This document shows, in pieces, positions 38,691-49,251 of a stretch of 64,000 bases of DNA. The stretch comes from Mesobacillus boroniphilus JCM 21738 (GTDB taxonomy: Bacteria; Bacillota; Bacilli; Bacillales; Cytobacillaceae), in the NCBI RefSeq assembly GCF_000517385.1, contig NZ_BAUW01000001.1, positions 1-64,000 on the forward strand, given 5' to 3'. Each line of letters begins with the position of its first letter. Positions within the stretch are counted from its first letter, which is position 1. The translations under genes and the position numbers were made by a program. Under the pieces are notes generated by a model. It ran no database searches. It saw only the letters and a program-made list of their open reading frames with translations, and was not told the origin of the DNA.

Positions 38691-39242
38691 ATGAACTCCG
38701 TTTTTGATGAATTGTATCAAAAATATCATCATGACGTTTTTCGATTTTTATTTTATATGGTAAAAAACAGGGAGCTGGCTGAAGACCTTGTACAGGAAGT
38801 CTACATTCGCGTATTGAAGGCATATGACCGGTTTGAGGGCAAGAGCAGCGAAAAGACATGGCTGTTCTCGATTGCAAAGAATGTCGCGATTGACCACTAC
38901 CGAAAACAGAAGGGCTGGAAGCAGCGATTGCTTGAATCCTTTGATATGTCTGCACGCCAGGTTAGGGACGATCAGCCCATTCCTGAAGAAATGGCACTTC
39001 AAAGTGAAGAGATCCAAATGATGTACAAATGCCTTGACCAATGCACGGTTGACCAGCGGATGGTCATCATCATGCGCTATATACATGAGTTAACTATCAG
39101 CGAAACAGCAGAGGCGTTATCTTGGACGGAAAGTAAGGTAAAGACGACTCAGCACCGTGCTTTAAAGACACTGAAAAAGCTGATGGAAGAAATGATTGAA
39201 AAGGAAGGGATGACTAGTGAAAAAGTCACAGCTAAGCGATAA
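38691..39242 (+). CDS. sigX: ECF sigma factor SigX
   Basis: Extracytoplasmic-function sigma factor controlling envelope charge and lipid modification genes. 183 residues with region 2 (YMVKNRELAEDLVQEVYIRVLKAY, WLFSIAKNVAIDHYRKQ) and region 4 (TISETAEALSWTESKVKTTQHRAL). ATG 38691 lies 10 nt after CGGAGG; an ATG at 38667 lacks a site. Overlaps rsiX by 26 nt. Confidence 0.93.
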   Translation: MNSVFDELYQKYHHDVFRFLFYMVKNRELAEDLVQEVYIRVLKAYDRFEGKSSEKTWLFSIAKNVAIDHYRKQKGWKQRLLESFDMSARQVRDDQPIPEEMALQSEEIQMMYKCLDQCTVDQRMVIIMRYIHELTISETAEALSWTESKVKTTQHRALKTLKKLMEEMIEKEGMTSEKVTAKR

Positions 39243-40451
39243 GCAGCTAGAAGAAATCCTTGGGCAAATGCCTAAGGTAAAAGATCATCGCGATTCTCGT
39301 GACATTTATCAGAATATCGCCCATCGTGTTGAAAAAAGAAAGAAAATGCCAGCATGGGTCATTCCTGGTGCTGCGCTGGCAGCCGCACTTTTCCTTGCCT
39401 TTATCCTTTCACCGGGATTGATGGGAACTAACTATTCTGAAGAAAAAAGCATGGACAGCAGCGCTGCTGGAGAAAAATCAGCCATGGATATGAATACAGC
39501 CACAAGATGATACGGCAAATGAAAGTGCAAGCAGGAAGATAGCACTATCATGATGGATGCAGAAGATAATGAAGAATCAAAAGGGAAAAAAATCAGTGCG
39601 CTGGATGAAGCCAATCCATATGACGGTCTGATTTCTTTATATCCAGAAGAGGCAGACATCGAGACTTCAGAAATCTTCACTTATGTAATTCCTGACACCC
39701 AGGCTATGGTGATCGTTCCAGTTACCGTAACAACACCGAGGAAGAAGGAAAGTCCTGGATAGAAAGCTATACGGAAACGATGCCGATGCTCAAGGAAGAG
39801 GAATGGGGATTGGCCGAATACTATCCAATGGATGCTAGCTGGAGCTATGACGAAGCGACCGAGACATTGGGTATAGATGTGAAACAAAATCACCCTTATC
39901 GAGACGGAAGTGCACCAAACATAATATTTGTTGAGACTATGACGCAGAATTTCTCCAGAGCGGGTATAAATAAAATTATCCTTACAACAGAAGGAAAACC
40001 GGGTATTGACTTGGGCAACTATGGCCCAATGGAGGAGCTCTCAATCAACGCAGAAACAAAAAACAGAAGAGCGTACTTGTTTTTAAAAGCAGAAGGTATC
40101 CACAATCCTTACCTTGTGCCGACAAAAGAACAGCATAAAACAATAGGGGAAGCCTTTACGAAGATGTTGAAAGGTGATGAAACAGGATACCTATCAGCAT
40201 CGCTTCCCGAAAATTTCGAGCTGGCTCAAACAGAACGAAACGAAGATAAAGTATTAGAAATCACCCTAGAAAAAAATACAAAACTGGACGAAAGTTTCCT
40301 GCCGAATCTTGAAGCGATCTTAATGACGGCGAGTGAATTTGATTACTCTGGTGTTCAGTTCATAAATGCGAACATCGATCAGCTGGGACCTTTTAATCTG
40401 AATGAAGTCCTACCGCTGCCACTCGCTCCAAACAAGAAAAATATCAACTAA
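39217..40451 (+). CDS. rsiX: Anti-sigma-X factor RsiX (three apparent frameshifts)
   Basis: Membrane anti-sigma factor: cytoplasmic N-terminus (residues 1-48), a membrane segment (VIPGAALAAALFLAFIL) and a long extracytoplasmic domain. Frames break near 39503, between about 39535 and 39560 (frame restored), and near 39750; joined they give about 411 residues, longer than the 368 of B. subtilis. Three breaks in one nonessential gene could include a true mutation, but single-base losses elsewhere in the window make sequence error likelier. The overlap with sigX keeps stoichiometry. Confidence 0.8.
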
Positions 40452-40452
40452 A

Positions 40453-40484
40453 GAAAGGCCAACAGGTCTTTCTTTTTTTGTTTA
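40453..40484 (+). terminator. Terminator of sigX-rsiX
   Basis: AGAAAGGCC and GGTCTTTCT pair (one G-T) around a 4-nt loop followed by TTTTTTTG. Confidence 0.85.
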
Positions 40485-40500
40485 ATAGGAAATTATAAAA

Positions 40501-40692
40501 TATTTTCAATGTGGATAACTATCCAGGTTTTCTTAATCCAGCTCCAGCGCCTAGCCCCTCGAGTCGCTTGTCTAGCTGCGGCTCCTAACTCCTCGAGACG
40601 TTTCGGTCCTGCCAATAAAGTCAAAGAACGACTTCACTGGTCGGCCCTCCAGCGCTTGTCGGGGCTGAACGAGGCGCTTGCGCTTTTTGTTC
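40501..40692 (+). repeat. Interspersed hairpin repeat, intermediate form
   Basis: Leader 40501-40540 (TATTTTCAATGTGGATAACT...) is shared with the copy at 45743. The core starts CCAGCTCCAGCGCC and ends GCGCTTTTTGTTCTGG. After TCGCTTG it carries the short insert TCTAGCTGCGGCTCCTAACT before the common CGAGACGTTTCGGTCC. The 180 bp between this copy and the M23 gene show only an AAAAAAGCA/TGTGCTTTTTT inverted repeat. Confidence 0.9.
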
Positions 40693-40808
40693 TGGATTGG
40701 AGTCCGGCCGCAAACACTAGACAAAAACAAATTTTCCTTCTTTTGCATAAAAAAGCAGTTTCCCACCAATTATAACAAATGTGCTTTTTTAGTTGCTGCT
40801 TTTCCGGC

Positions 40809-40816
40809 CATACAGT
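40809..40816 (+). promoter_or_regulatory. Candidate sigma-E -10 element
   Basis: CATACAGT fits the sigma-E -10 CATACAnT perfectly and lies about 60 bp before the M23/LysM gene; no good -35 is visible. Confidence 0.35.
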
Positions 40817-40877
40817 TCTAATTTCGTACAGGCTGTCATAGGGATGGAAAGGGAGTAGAAAGTTAAGGAGGAAGAAA

Positions 40878-41849
40878 ATGCAGGATTACATAAAGCGTTT
40901 ACTCATTGCTGGGTTAATGGCACTCTGTATCAGCTTGTTATTTCTTGGCGGAAAGCACTCTCAGGCAGAAATGCTCGATATAAAAGAATTGACTTCAGAA
41001 TGGGTTTGGCCAGCCGAGGGGGTCGTTACGGATTTATATGGAACACGCCATGGCCACCACAAGGGAATTGACATTGCAGGAGAATTCAAAACACCTATAC
41101 ATAGTGTTGATAAAGGAGTAGTAACAAAGTCATATTATTCGGGCTCATATGGACATGTTGTGTTCATTAAGCATGATAACAATCTGGAAACTGTATACGC
41201 CCATTTGAACACAAGGAATGTAAAAGAAGGACAAACCGTTCAGCAAGGTGATATTATCGGCCTGATGGGAAACACAGGGGATTCTTCTGGTGTTCATCTT
41301 CATTTTGAAATCCATGAAAAAAAATGGACATATGGAAAGGAAAATGCTGTAGATCCCGTATTGGCTTTGGGAGAAGCAGCTGTAGGACAGCCCGTAGTAG
41401 CTATGGACCAAAAAAGTAATGATGTGTCGCTGGAAACAATCGCGAAACTGCGTCTTACTGATGATACCATCATTGGTAGTCATGGTGAGAAGGGAATTGT
41501 TGAAAGTGAAAAAATAAAAGGACAGAATTCAGTGGCTGCGGTCCCTCCGTCAAAAGAAAAAATGGTAAAGCATACCGTCCAAAGAGGTGAGACTCTTTGG
41601 TCAATAGCACGACAATATAACACTTCGGTAGAAGCGATTAAGCAAAAGAATAACATAAATAATAGCCACATCTCTCGAGGTGATATATTAGTAATAAAGA
41701 AATCAGATGATAAGAGTTATGTCGTTGCATCAGGGGATACACTGCATTCAATTGCACGAAAGACAAACACCTCTATTGAGAAATTAAAAGATTTGAATAA
41801 TCTGACATCTGACACGATACAACCGCAGCAAATATTAATTACCCGATAA
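40878..41849 (+). CDS. Secreted M23 peptidase with two LysM domains
   Basis: Envelope or spore peptidoglycan endopeptidase. 323 residues: membrane anchor or signal (residues 8-27), LytM/M23 domain (about 45-160) with zinc ligands in HHKGIDIAG and HLHFEIH, a spacer, then two LysM repeats (VKHTVQRGETLWSIARQYN and YVVASGDTLHSIARKTN). GGAGGAAG before the ATG. B. subtilis has no gene here. The domain order M23-LysM differs from SpoIIQ and LytH. A possible sigma-E box hints at sporulation use. Confidence 0.85.
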   Translation: MQDYIKRLLIAGLMALCISLLFLGGKHSQAEMLDIKELTSEWVWPAEGVVTDLYGTRHGHHKGIDIAGEFKTPIHSVDKGVVTKSYYSGSYGHVVFIKHDNNLETVYAHLNTRNVKEGQTVQQGDIIGLMGNTGDSSGVHLHFEIHEKKWTYGKENAVDPVLALGEAAVGQPVVAMDQKSNDVSLETIAKLRLTDDTIIGSHGEKGIVESEKIKGQNSVAAVPPSKEKMVKHTVQRGETLWSIARQYNTSVEAIKQKNNINNSHISRGDILVIKKSDDKSYVVASGDTLHSIARKTNTSIEKLKDLNNLTSDTIQPQQILITR

Positions 41850-41916
41850 TCTATCCTTGTACCGGTTATGATCTGACAGTATAATAGGTAAAACGGTCAC
41901 AAAGGGGATGGGTTCT

Positions 41917-42728
41917 ATGCTGACGGATTACCACAACCATTTGGAAAGAGGCACATTGACGCTGGATTATTTGAAACAGTTTACTGATACAGCCAATGAA
42001 AAGGGAATTCAGCATTTCGGGATTTCTGAGCATGCATATCACTTCTATCAGACTGCAGATATTTTACGCAACAGCTGGTGGATGAACGCAGATTCTATGA
42101 TATGGCAGATTACGTTCATCTTTTTGAGGAAGCCTGGAGAAACGAAATTGACGTGAAAATGTCGATCGAGATGGACTACACTCCTGGTAAGCAAAAGGAG
42201 ATGAAACAGTTCATCAAGAGCTATGAGTTTGATTATGTAATTGGATCGATCCATTGGATTGGTGATTTTGGGATTGACCTTGCCGAGTATCGCAAAGAAT
42301 GGGACAGAAGAGATGTTTATGAAATTTATCGAAGTTATTTTGACCAGGTAGTAACACTGGCGCAATCAAATCTTTTTGATATAATCGGGCATATCGATCT
42401 TGTGAAGATTTTTAAATATGTCCCTGAGGATGAAAGTTTCCTATTGGAACAGTATGATAGGGCAACAACAGCGTTGGCACAATCCAAGACCTGTGTGGAG
42501 ATAAGTACTGCAGGCTTGAGGAAGCCTACACAGACTTTATATCCCGATAAAAGGCTTTTGCAGCTGTGCTTTGATAAGAATATACCGATTGTCTTGTCAT
42601 CGGATGCCCATATACCTGAGCATGTCGGTGCAGATTTTGATCAGGCTCTGACCCTTGCCAGGCAGGTGGGGTATGAAGAAATTATCACCTTTTCTAAAGG
42701 GGAACGAAAATCATTTCCTTTGGGCTAA
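41917..42728 (+). CDS. PHP-family histidinol-phosphatase-like hydrolase (apparent frameshift)
   Basis: PHP-fold metal phosphoesterase related to HisJ/HisK. Motifs: DYHNHLERG and GISEHAYHF near the N-terminus, GSIHWIGDF, IIGHIDLVKIF, and LSSDAHIPEHVG at the C-terminus. The frame breaks at the GG 42077-42078; GGG gives NSWVDERRFYDMADYVHLF and about 271 residues. GGGGATGGG precedes ATG 41917. No histidine-biosynthesis neighbours, so the true substrate is uncertain. Confidence 0.82.
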
Positions 42729-42769
42729 AAACAAACAGGCCTCACTGAAAGGAGGCCTGTTTGTTTTTT
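42729..42769 (+). terminator. Terminator of the PHP gene
   Basis: AAACAAACAGGCCTC and GAGGCCTGTTTGTTTTTT form a long perfect stem with an 8-nt loop. Confidence 0.95.
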
Positions 42770-42932
42770 ACTGGATAAGAAAGCATAAATTTATCCACTT
42801 AGATTAGTGTCTAGCTCCAGCGCCTAGCCCCTCGAGTCGCTTCGGTCCGCCCAATGAAGTCAAAGAACGACTTCACTGGCCGGCCCTCCAGCGCTTGTCG
42901 GGGCTGAACGAGGCGCTTGCGCTTTTTGTTCA
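42770..42932 (+). repeat. Interspersed hairpin repeat, short form, abutting the serA stop
   Basis: Leader ACTGGATAAGAAAGCATAAA and core match the copy at 28661 almost base for base. Its last bases (GTTCA) contain the serA stop codon (TGA at 42930-42932 on the minus strand), so the element is inserted exactly at the 3' end of serA. Confidence 0.9.
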
Positions 42933-44505
42933 GAGTATAATACTGTTGGTCGTGACGATGTCCTGCAGCGATTTCAGCTTGTCGATCATTTCTTCTTCAA
43001 GTGGCTTGTCAAAAGAGAGGACCATTATCGCCTCGCCGCCAGCCTCTTTTCTGCCGACCTGCATTGTCGCGATGTTCACACCGTGGTCACCGAGGACTTT
43101 TCCTACATGCCCGATTACACCGGGACGGTCCATGTGCTGGATATACAGAAGGTTTCCTGATGGATGGAAATCAATGTTAAACCCGTCCAGGCTGACAATT
43201 CTTGGCCCGTAATGTTCAATGTAAGTTCCTCTGGCGGTAAAAGTTTCTCCATCCCCGCTGGCTTTTACTGTAATGGTATTTGTGTATCCAAATGAATTAC
43301 CAGTCACTTTTTCCCCAACCATGATACCGCGTTCTTTTGCGATATGGATTGCATTCACTTCGTTTACTTTCACATCAATGCGGTTTTCGAAGAACCCTGC
43401 CAGCAGTGCCTTTGTTAAGAAGGAGGTTTCGAGTTCCGCCGCAGTACCTGAATAGGTTGCAGTCAGCTCACTGATTCCTTTATTGTGACATTCTGAGACA
43501 ATCTTGCCCATTTCTTTCGCAAGTTGGTGATAAGGCTGGATTTTTTCATAGATTTCTTTAGATATTGCTGGGAGATTGATTGAGTTGGCAACGGGTTTAT
43601 TTTCAAAAAAAAGTACTGATTTCTCTGGCGACCTGGGTGGCAACATTCAATTGCGCTTCTTTTGTTGAGGCTCCTAGGTGTGGGGTGATGATGACAGAAT
43701 CAAGTTTCAGCAAAGGGTGGTCCCCTGGGGGTTCAACTTCAAATACATCCAGTGCAGCACCAGCGACATGCCCATTTTCAATGTAATGCGCAAGAGCGAT
43801 CTCATCAATTATTCCGCCTCTCGCACAATTGAGGAGATAAACTCCTTTTTTCGTTTGACTCAATGTCTTTTCATTTAGAAGTCCTTTCGTTTCTTTCGTT
43901 AAAGGTGTGTGGACCGAGATGATGTCCGTTTCAGCGAGGACATCGTCGAAGGAGGACAATTGGACGCCTAAAACCTCTGCTCGCTCCATCGTCAAGAACG
44001 GGTCGTACACCTTAACTGACATCCCAAAAGCCCTGGCCCTTTTGGCAAGCTCAGAACCAATCCGTCCCATACCAATGATTCCTAAGTTTTTTCCGTAGAG
44101 CTCATTGCCAATATACTGATTTCTTTTCCATTCCCCATTTTTTAAAGATGCGTGTGCCTGGGGGATGTTTCTCATTAATGCGGACATCATCGCAAAGGTA
44201 TGTTCTGCGGTTGAAATGGTATTTCCATCTGGGGCATTGACTATGATAATTCCTCTTTTTGTCGCTTCGGCAATATCGATATTATCGACTCCGACTCCTG
44301 CCCGGCCGACGATCTTTAACGATGGCATTCTATCCAGCAGTTCTGAGGTGACTTTCGTTGCGCTCCTGACGATAAGGGCATCGATTTTTTGTAAATCTAT
44401 ACTAGTAGAGTCAACACTTCCGATATGTACCTGTATACCATCCTGTTCTAATAATGGCTGTAAGCCTTCTTCCTTTATTGAATCTGCCGCTAAAACCTGG
44501 AACAT
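42930..44505 (-). CDS. serA: D-3-phosphoglycerate dehydrogenase (apparent frameshift)
   Basis: First enzyme of serine synthesis: NAD-dependent oxidation of 3-phosphoglycerate. N-terminal substrate domain, NAD-binding GIIGMGRIGSELAKRA, catalytic His in ITPHLGASTKEAQ, then the intervening domain and a C-terminal ACT domain (LLYIQHMDRPGVIGHVG). The A-run 43605-43612 has eight A; seven join STFF to ENKPVANSINLP, giving about 525 residues, normal for Bacillus. This is an extra base or two missing ones. Transcribed opposite to ribU. Confidence 0.93.
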
Positions 44506-44746
44506 TAATTCTCACTCCCTTTGTTAAAGTAGTAATTTTCTGATTATTTTACAAGACGAATATTCTTTTGTCAAACAGTATAATTGTTCATAAATAGAAT
44601 GAAAGCGCAATCAAATATTATGGATTAACACTAAATATATTCTGTTATTCCGAATTTAGCAGAAGTTTTGTATTAAAATCATAAACGTGTCACGAACAGA
44701 ATGGATTTAACTCATTTCTGTCAAAAAATCGTCACAAGCAGACACC

Positions 44747-44927
44747 TTCACAAATTATTTTTTTTTTCAGTATAATGAACTTGTTAAATTTAATATGGTC
44801 TATCTTCGGGGCAGGGTGAAATTCCCGATCGGCGGTAATGAGATGGATTCTCTAAGCCGCGAGCCTGTATGGGCAGGATTTGGTGCGATTCCAAAGCCGA
44901 CAGTATAGTCTGGATGGGAGAAGATGG
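44747..44927 (+). ncRNA. FMN riboswitch (RFN element) with promoter
   Basis: Promoter TTCACA (44747-44752), 18 bp, TATAAT (44771-44776). The aptamer at 44802-44927 has the conserved RFN blocks ATCTTCGGGGCAGGG, GAAATTCCCGATCGGCGGTA, AGCCCGCGAG-like AAGCCGCGAGCC, GATTTGGTG and GGATGGGAGAAGAT. FMN binding should favour the downstream terminator and lower ribU expression. It is the only RFN element in the window; the rib operon is not here. Confidence 0.95.
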
Positions 44928-44984
44928 AGGTTCTGCAGACGTTCAAAAAATGCAGGTTTTGAAACGTTTATTAAGCATGCCTTC

Positions 44985-45026
44985 AAATAAAACTCTCAAG
45001 CTTAGAACTTGAGGGTTTTATTTGTT
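44985..45026 (+). terminator. FMN-controlled attenuator terminator
   Basis: AAATAAAACTCTCAAG and CTTGAGGGTTTTATTT pair (one mismatch) around a 7-nt loop between the RFN aptamer and ribU. Confidence 0.9.
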
Positions 45027-45091
45027 ATAGGATGTGATTGCTGAACCTTTCTTCTTTATGTGAGATGGATCTCTATAAGGAGAGAGGAAAA

Positions 45092-45673
45092 ATGAAGAAA
45101 TTTAGTGTAAAAGCAATGGTTTCAATTGGTATGCTGAGCAGTATCTCTTATGTATTGATGCTGCTGAATTTTCCGCTGCCGCCGTTTCCAAAATTCTTAA
45201 TGGTCGATTTCAGCGATATTCCTGCATTGATTGCTGCGTTGATTTTTGGTCCGGCAGCTGGTATTTTAGTAGAATTCTTGAAGAATACGCTTGATTATTT
45301 CATGACAGGAAGTGATACTGGTGTTCCAGTAGGCCATGCTGCCAACTTTGTTGCGGGAGTTTTATTTATTCTGCCAACTTACTATATTTATCAACGGATG
45401 AAATCCAATAGGGGAATGACGTTTGCCTTAGTGGCTGGGACAGTAAGTATGGCTATCCTGATGAGTGTCCTTAATTACTATGTATTCCTTCCTGCCTATA
45501 CATTGTTCTTGAACATGCCAGCAATGTCTGGACCGGAAGCGCGGGCCATGATTGTTGCCGGTATTCTACCATTTAATTTCGTTAAAGGCATACTGATGTC
45601 TGTCATATTCATGCTGATGTTCACAAGGATGAAAACATGGATTGAGAGACAGCAAACATTAAAAAGTGCATAA
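45092..45673 (+). CDS. ribU: Riboflavin transporter RibU (ECF S component)
   Basis: Substrate-binding membrane subunit of an energy-coupling-factor transporter for riboflavin. 193 residues, six membrane helices, with the S-component motif VDFSDIPALIAALIFGP and LVEFLKNTLDYFMTG. ATG 45092 follows GGAGAGAGG; the upstream in-frame TTG is inside the leader. Called ypaA in B. subtilis. Control by FMN riboswitch is clear. Confidence 0.95.
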   Translation: MKKFSVKAMVSIGMLSSISYVLMLLNFPLPPFPKFLMVDFSDIPALIAALIFGPAAGILVEFLKNTLDYFMTGSDTGVPVGHAANFVAGVLFILPTYYIYQRMKSNRGMTFALVAGTVSMAILMSVLNYYVFLPAYTLFLNMPAMSGPEARAMIVAGILPFNFVKGILMSVIFMLMFTRMKTWIERQQTLKSA

Positions 45674-45693
45674 GCTCATATGAGATTGTATAC

Positions 45694-45722
45694 AAAAGCA
45701 ACGGCCTGCACCGTTGCTTTTT
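45694..45722 (+). terminator. Terminator of ribU
   Basis: AAAAGCAACGG and CCGTTGCTTTT form a perfect stem with a 6-nt loop, followed by TTAATT. Confidence 0.9.
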
Positions 45723-45742
45723 AATTTAATTGGAAATTAAAA

Positions 45743-46020
45743 ATATTTTCAATGGTGGATAACTATCCAGGTTTTCTTAATCCAGCTCCAGCGCCTAGCC
45801 CTTCGAGACGCTTGTCTAGTGTCGCCTCCTAGAAACTCCGAAACTTCAACTCCGCCGGCAGAAGCAAAAAGCGCTTCTTTTTCGGAGTCTCCAGTTTCTG
45901 CGTTTCTGGACAGTCGGCTATACATTTCTATTTCGGTCCGCCCGATGAAGTCAAAGAGCGACTTCACCGGTCGGCCCTCCAACGCTTGTCGTGGCTGAAC
46001 AAGGCGCTTGCGCTTTTCTT
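45743..46020 (+). repeat. Interspersed hairpin repeat, long form
   Basis: Has the common outer core plus an insert of about 110 bp (45812-45935) absent from the short copies. The insert carries its own hairpin: ACTCCGAAA and TTTCGGAGT, with GAAGC/GCTTC inside. The same insert occurs in the 53304 copy. Between this copy and the fer terminator nothing else is seen. Confidence 0.9.
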
Positions 46021-46139
46021 ATGTATAGGTGGCTATAGATTATCGATTCCTCCTGAGTAAATCCTAACCTATCTATGCAAGAGTTGTAGTTGGTGGCAGA
46101 TAAAATGAAAACATGTCAATAATCTTTAACGAACAAAAA

Positions 46140-46163
46140 AATTCCCGCTTATAAGCGGGAATT
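46140..46163. terminator. Palindromic terminator of fer
   Basis: AATTCCCGCTTATAAGCGGGAATT is a perfect palindrome with A-rich upstream sequence (T-rich on the minus strand). Confidence 0.85.
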
Positions 46164-46173
46164 ATGTATTACT

Positions 46174-46443
<270 letters not shown>

Positions 46444-46700
46444 TTAACAATAATATGCTGTTTTCACCAAAACAGTGAAAACGTATTCCTCATATCTATT
46501 GTAAAACTGTATCGCCAACATTTCAATAAAAAAAGTATTGAGAATGCTTATCACACAAGGCGTAGAATGGTTTTTTCGTTGAAAATAAAACATTTTACTA
46601 GATATTTTCATGTTAAAATAATGTTATATTATTTTTCTGCTATAGTGGGCGCCGAATATTATAATGCCCTTAGCTTAATTTTTCATTCAAAGGTGATGTT

Positions 46701-47762
46701 ATGGGTATAACGTATTTGGAGACAGTTGTTTTGTCAATATTGAAACGGATCAATGGTGAAAGAACCATCTATTCGATATTTCATCTTTTACAGGGAAAGC
46801 GTTCCTCACAGACGATTCAGGATGCTCATTTATATAAGATCACCCCATATTTTCATACATATCCCTCAGTTACTCGAGATGGACTCGAAAAAATGATTAA
46901 ACGGTTGCAGCATAGAGGGCTGGTAGAGGAAATAGCAGATACGAAGGTAATATTAACAGGAAAGGGCGAAGCCGCCCTGGAACAGCAGTTGTCAGAATAC
47001 AGGCTTCCTGACTATCTTAATGGATGGAAATATCACCAGGTGACTGATTCTTTTTGGGAGAGGCTGACGCTGTTTATTCAGGTGAGTTCAAATTTGATTA
47101 ATCATGAGCGCTCTTTTATACCTGTCAGGAATAAGCGAGAAACCTTAACCTGGGTTAAACAATACATTATGCAACAAAATGAAGATCGATATAAGCTGGC
47201 AGAAAGGCTGTATGGTGAGCTTATATCTGCACTGGATAATGAAAAGACGAAGCCGGAACTGGTTGTTTTAAGGTTGACAGGCTACAGGAAAATCGGATTG
47301 ACAACTATGCAGGCAGCTGAATGGATTGGGATGGAACCGGCGCACTATCATTTCGAATTCCTGAATTGCCTTCATGCAATGTTCGAGAAGGTCCTTGAGA
47401 ATCCACAAGCCTTTCCATTACTTAGTGGATTAATCAAGAAGGCAGAGAGTAACGTTCCTTTGACGATTTCGACAGATAAGACATATAAATTAATGCAGAA
47501 GGGTTATACCCCTGAAGAGATAGCGGCTGTCCGCAACCTAAAACAAAGCACTATTGAAGATCATGTTGTGGAAATTGCTCTTTCTATCAAGGAATTCAAT
47601 ATAGACCACTATGTTCCTCTGAGTAAAAGGAAAAACATTCTTCAGGCGGCACAGCGTAATTCTGCTAAAAAGTTAAAGCAAATAAAAGAACAAGTGGCTG
47701 ATGCTTCCTATTTTGAAATCAGGCTAGTTCTGGCTAAATATGGTGATGTGGAATGGAGTTAA
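46701..47762 (+). CDS. ypbB: YpbB, helix-turn-helix protein paired with RecQ
   Basis: 353-residue protein with a C-terminal RQC/HTH-like segment (LMQKGYTPEEIAAVRNLKQSTIEDHVVEIAL), the Helicase-and-Rnase-D-associated type HTH_40 motif. It overlaps recQ by 10 nt, as in B. subtilis where ypbB precedes recQ. Likely helps RecQ act on DNA, but this is inference. Confidence 0.85.
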   Translation: MGITYLETVVLSILKRINGERTIYSIFHLLQGKRSSQTIQDAHLYKITPYFHTYPSVTRDGLEKMIKRLQHRGLVEEIADTKVILTGKGEAALEQQLSEYRLPDYLNGWKYHQVTDSFWERLTLFIQVSSNLINHERSFIPVRNKRETLTWVKQYIMQQNEDRYKLAERLYGELISALDNEKTKPELVVLRLTGYRKIGLTTMQAAEWIGMEPAHYHFEFLNCLHAMFEKVLENPQAFPLLSGLIKKAESNVPLTISTDKTYKLMQKGYTPEEIAAVRNLKQSTIEDHVVEIALSIKEFNIDHYVPLSKRKNILQAAQRNSAKKLKQIKEQVADASYFEIRLVLAKYGDVEWS

Positions 47763-49251
47763 AAAGGTATTTAAAAAAACATTTTAAGTTCGAGGATTTC
47801 CGTCCAGGGCAGGAAGACACGATTGAATCCGTCTTAAAAGGAAAACATACGATTTCTATGCTGCCGACTGGAACGGGAAAGTCGCTGTGCTACCAACTTC
47901 CTGGCTATCTAGTGGACGGGCCAGTCTTGATTGTTTCACCGCTTCTGTCACTCATGCAGGATCAGGTAGAGCAAATGATGGCAATGGGTGAAAAGAGAGT
48001 AATTGCTTTGAATTCTTTTTTGTCACCACAGCAAAAGACTAAAGCCCTGGAAGAACTCGAAAAGTTTCGATTTATTTTCATATCTCCAGAAATGCTGGGG
48101 ATTGAATCTGTATTGAATCGGATCAGAAATTTGTCTGTATCACTGTTCGTTGTGGATGAGGCACACTGTATCTCACAATGGGGATACGATTTTAGGCCGG
48201 ACTACCTCAAGCTTGGAGAATTCAGGGAGAAGATTGGGCAGCCATTGACGCTTGCGCTAACAGCCACAGCATCAAAGGAAGTTCGAAAGGATATTGCCGA
48301 AAAGCTCCATTTAGGAAACTGGAATGAGGTTGTCTATTCTGTAGACCGCCCTGCTATTTCAATAGCTTTGGAGTTTGCATCTACTTTTCAGGATAAGCTG
48401 GACCGGACAGTTGAGCTGGTGGAATATTTAAAGGGGCCCGGGATTATCTATTTTTCCAGCAAAAAGTCGCTGAGCAAACTGCAGTGCACATGAGAGAAAA
48501 AGGAATCAAGAATGCCATGGCATATCATGGGGGACTGGATTCGGAAAGCCGGGTCCTCATACAGCAGCAATTCATAAATGGCCAGCTTGATGTGGTATGT
48601 GCTACCAGCGCTTTTGGAATGGGAATAAATAAAGAAAATGTCCGATATGTGATTCATTTCCACATGCCTATGCAAATTGAGTCCTACCTTCAGGAAATAG
48701 GAAGAGCAGCAAGGGATGGCCGCGATTCAATTGCCATCCTGATATACTCGCCAGGGGACGAACAACTGGCCTACCAGCTCGCTGAAGGTGAGCTCCCTGA
48801 CCAATATCAAATCGAAAGACTATTTGCGTTTTTAATCGATAACCGTATTCAGTATAAGAATCTTGCAGACCGCGTGGAAGAGCTATCAATGATATGCGGC
48901 TTCACCGAAATTCAATGGAGGATTGTCGAAGATTACCTGTCTAACATAGAAGCGGTGGATTATAAAATAGACAAACAGAGCCTCCTCCAATTGATTGAAA
49001 ACCGCTTGGAGGTAAAAAATACGAAAATTAAGAAGATGCTTGCTTGGGTTCATACAAATGAATGTAAGAGGAAAGCTATTTTAGAAATGTTCGGTGAAGA
49101 ATTGCAGGAACGGCCACGGAATTGCTGCATCAGCTGTGAAATAAATATGGACCATTATAAAGAAACTGAACCATTCAGTGAACAATCGCTAGCTGCGGTG
49201 GACTGGAAGCAAGAATTGGCTTCAATCCTATTGATGAGAGAGCGGATATAA
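47753..49251 (+). CDS. recQ: ATP-dependent DNA helicase RecQ (apparent frameshift)
   Basis: 3'-5' DNA helicase in recombination repair. Motif 0 (FRPGQEDTIESVL), Walker A (LPTGTGKSLCYQLP), DEAH box (VVDEAHCISQWGYDFRPDY), motif VI (QEIGRAARDGRDS) and the zinc-binding CCISCE. The A-run 48461-48465 has five A; six give FSSKKVAEQTAVHMREKGI and about 500 residues. Start ATG is inside ypbB; the stop overlaps ypbD. Confidence 0.92.

Noticed and set aside
39217-40451. True inactivation of rsiX
   Set aside because: Three breaks would fit a dead gene, but the window-wide loss of single bases explains them, and loss of the anti-sigma factor would leave SigX unchecked.
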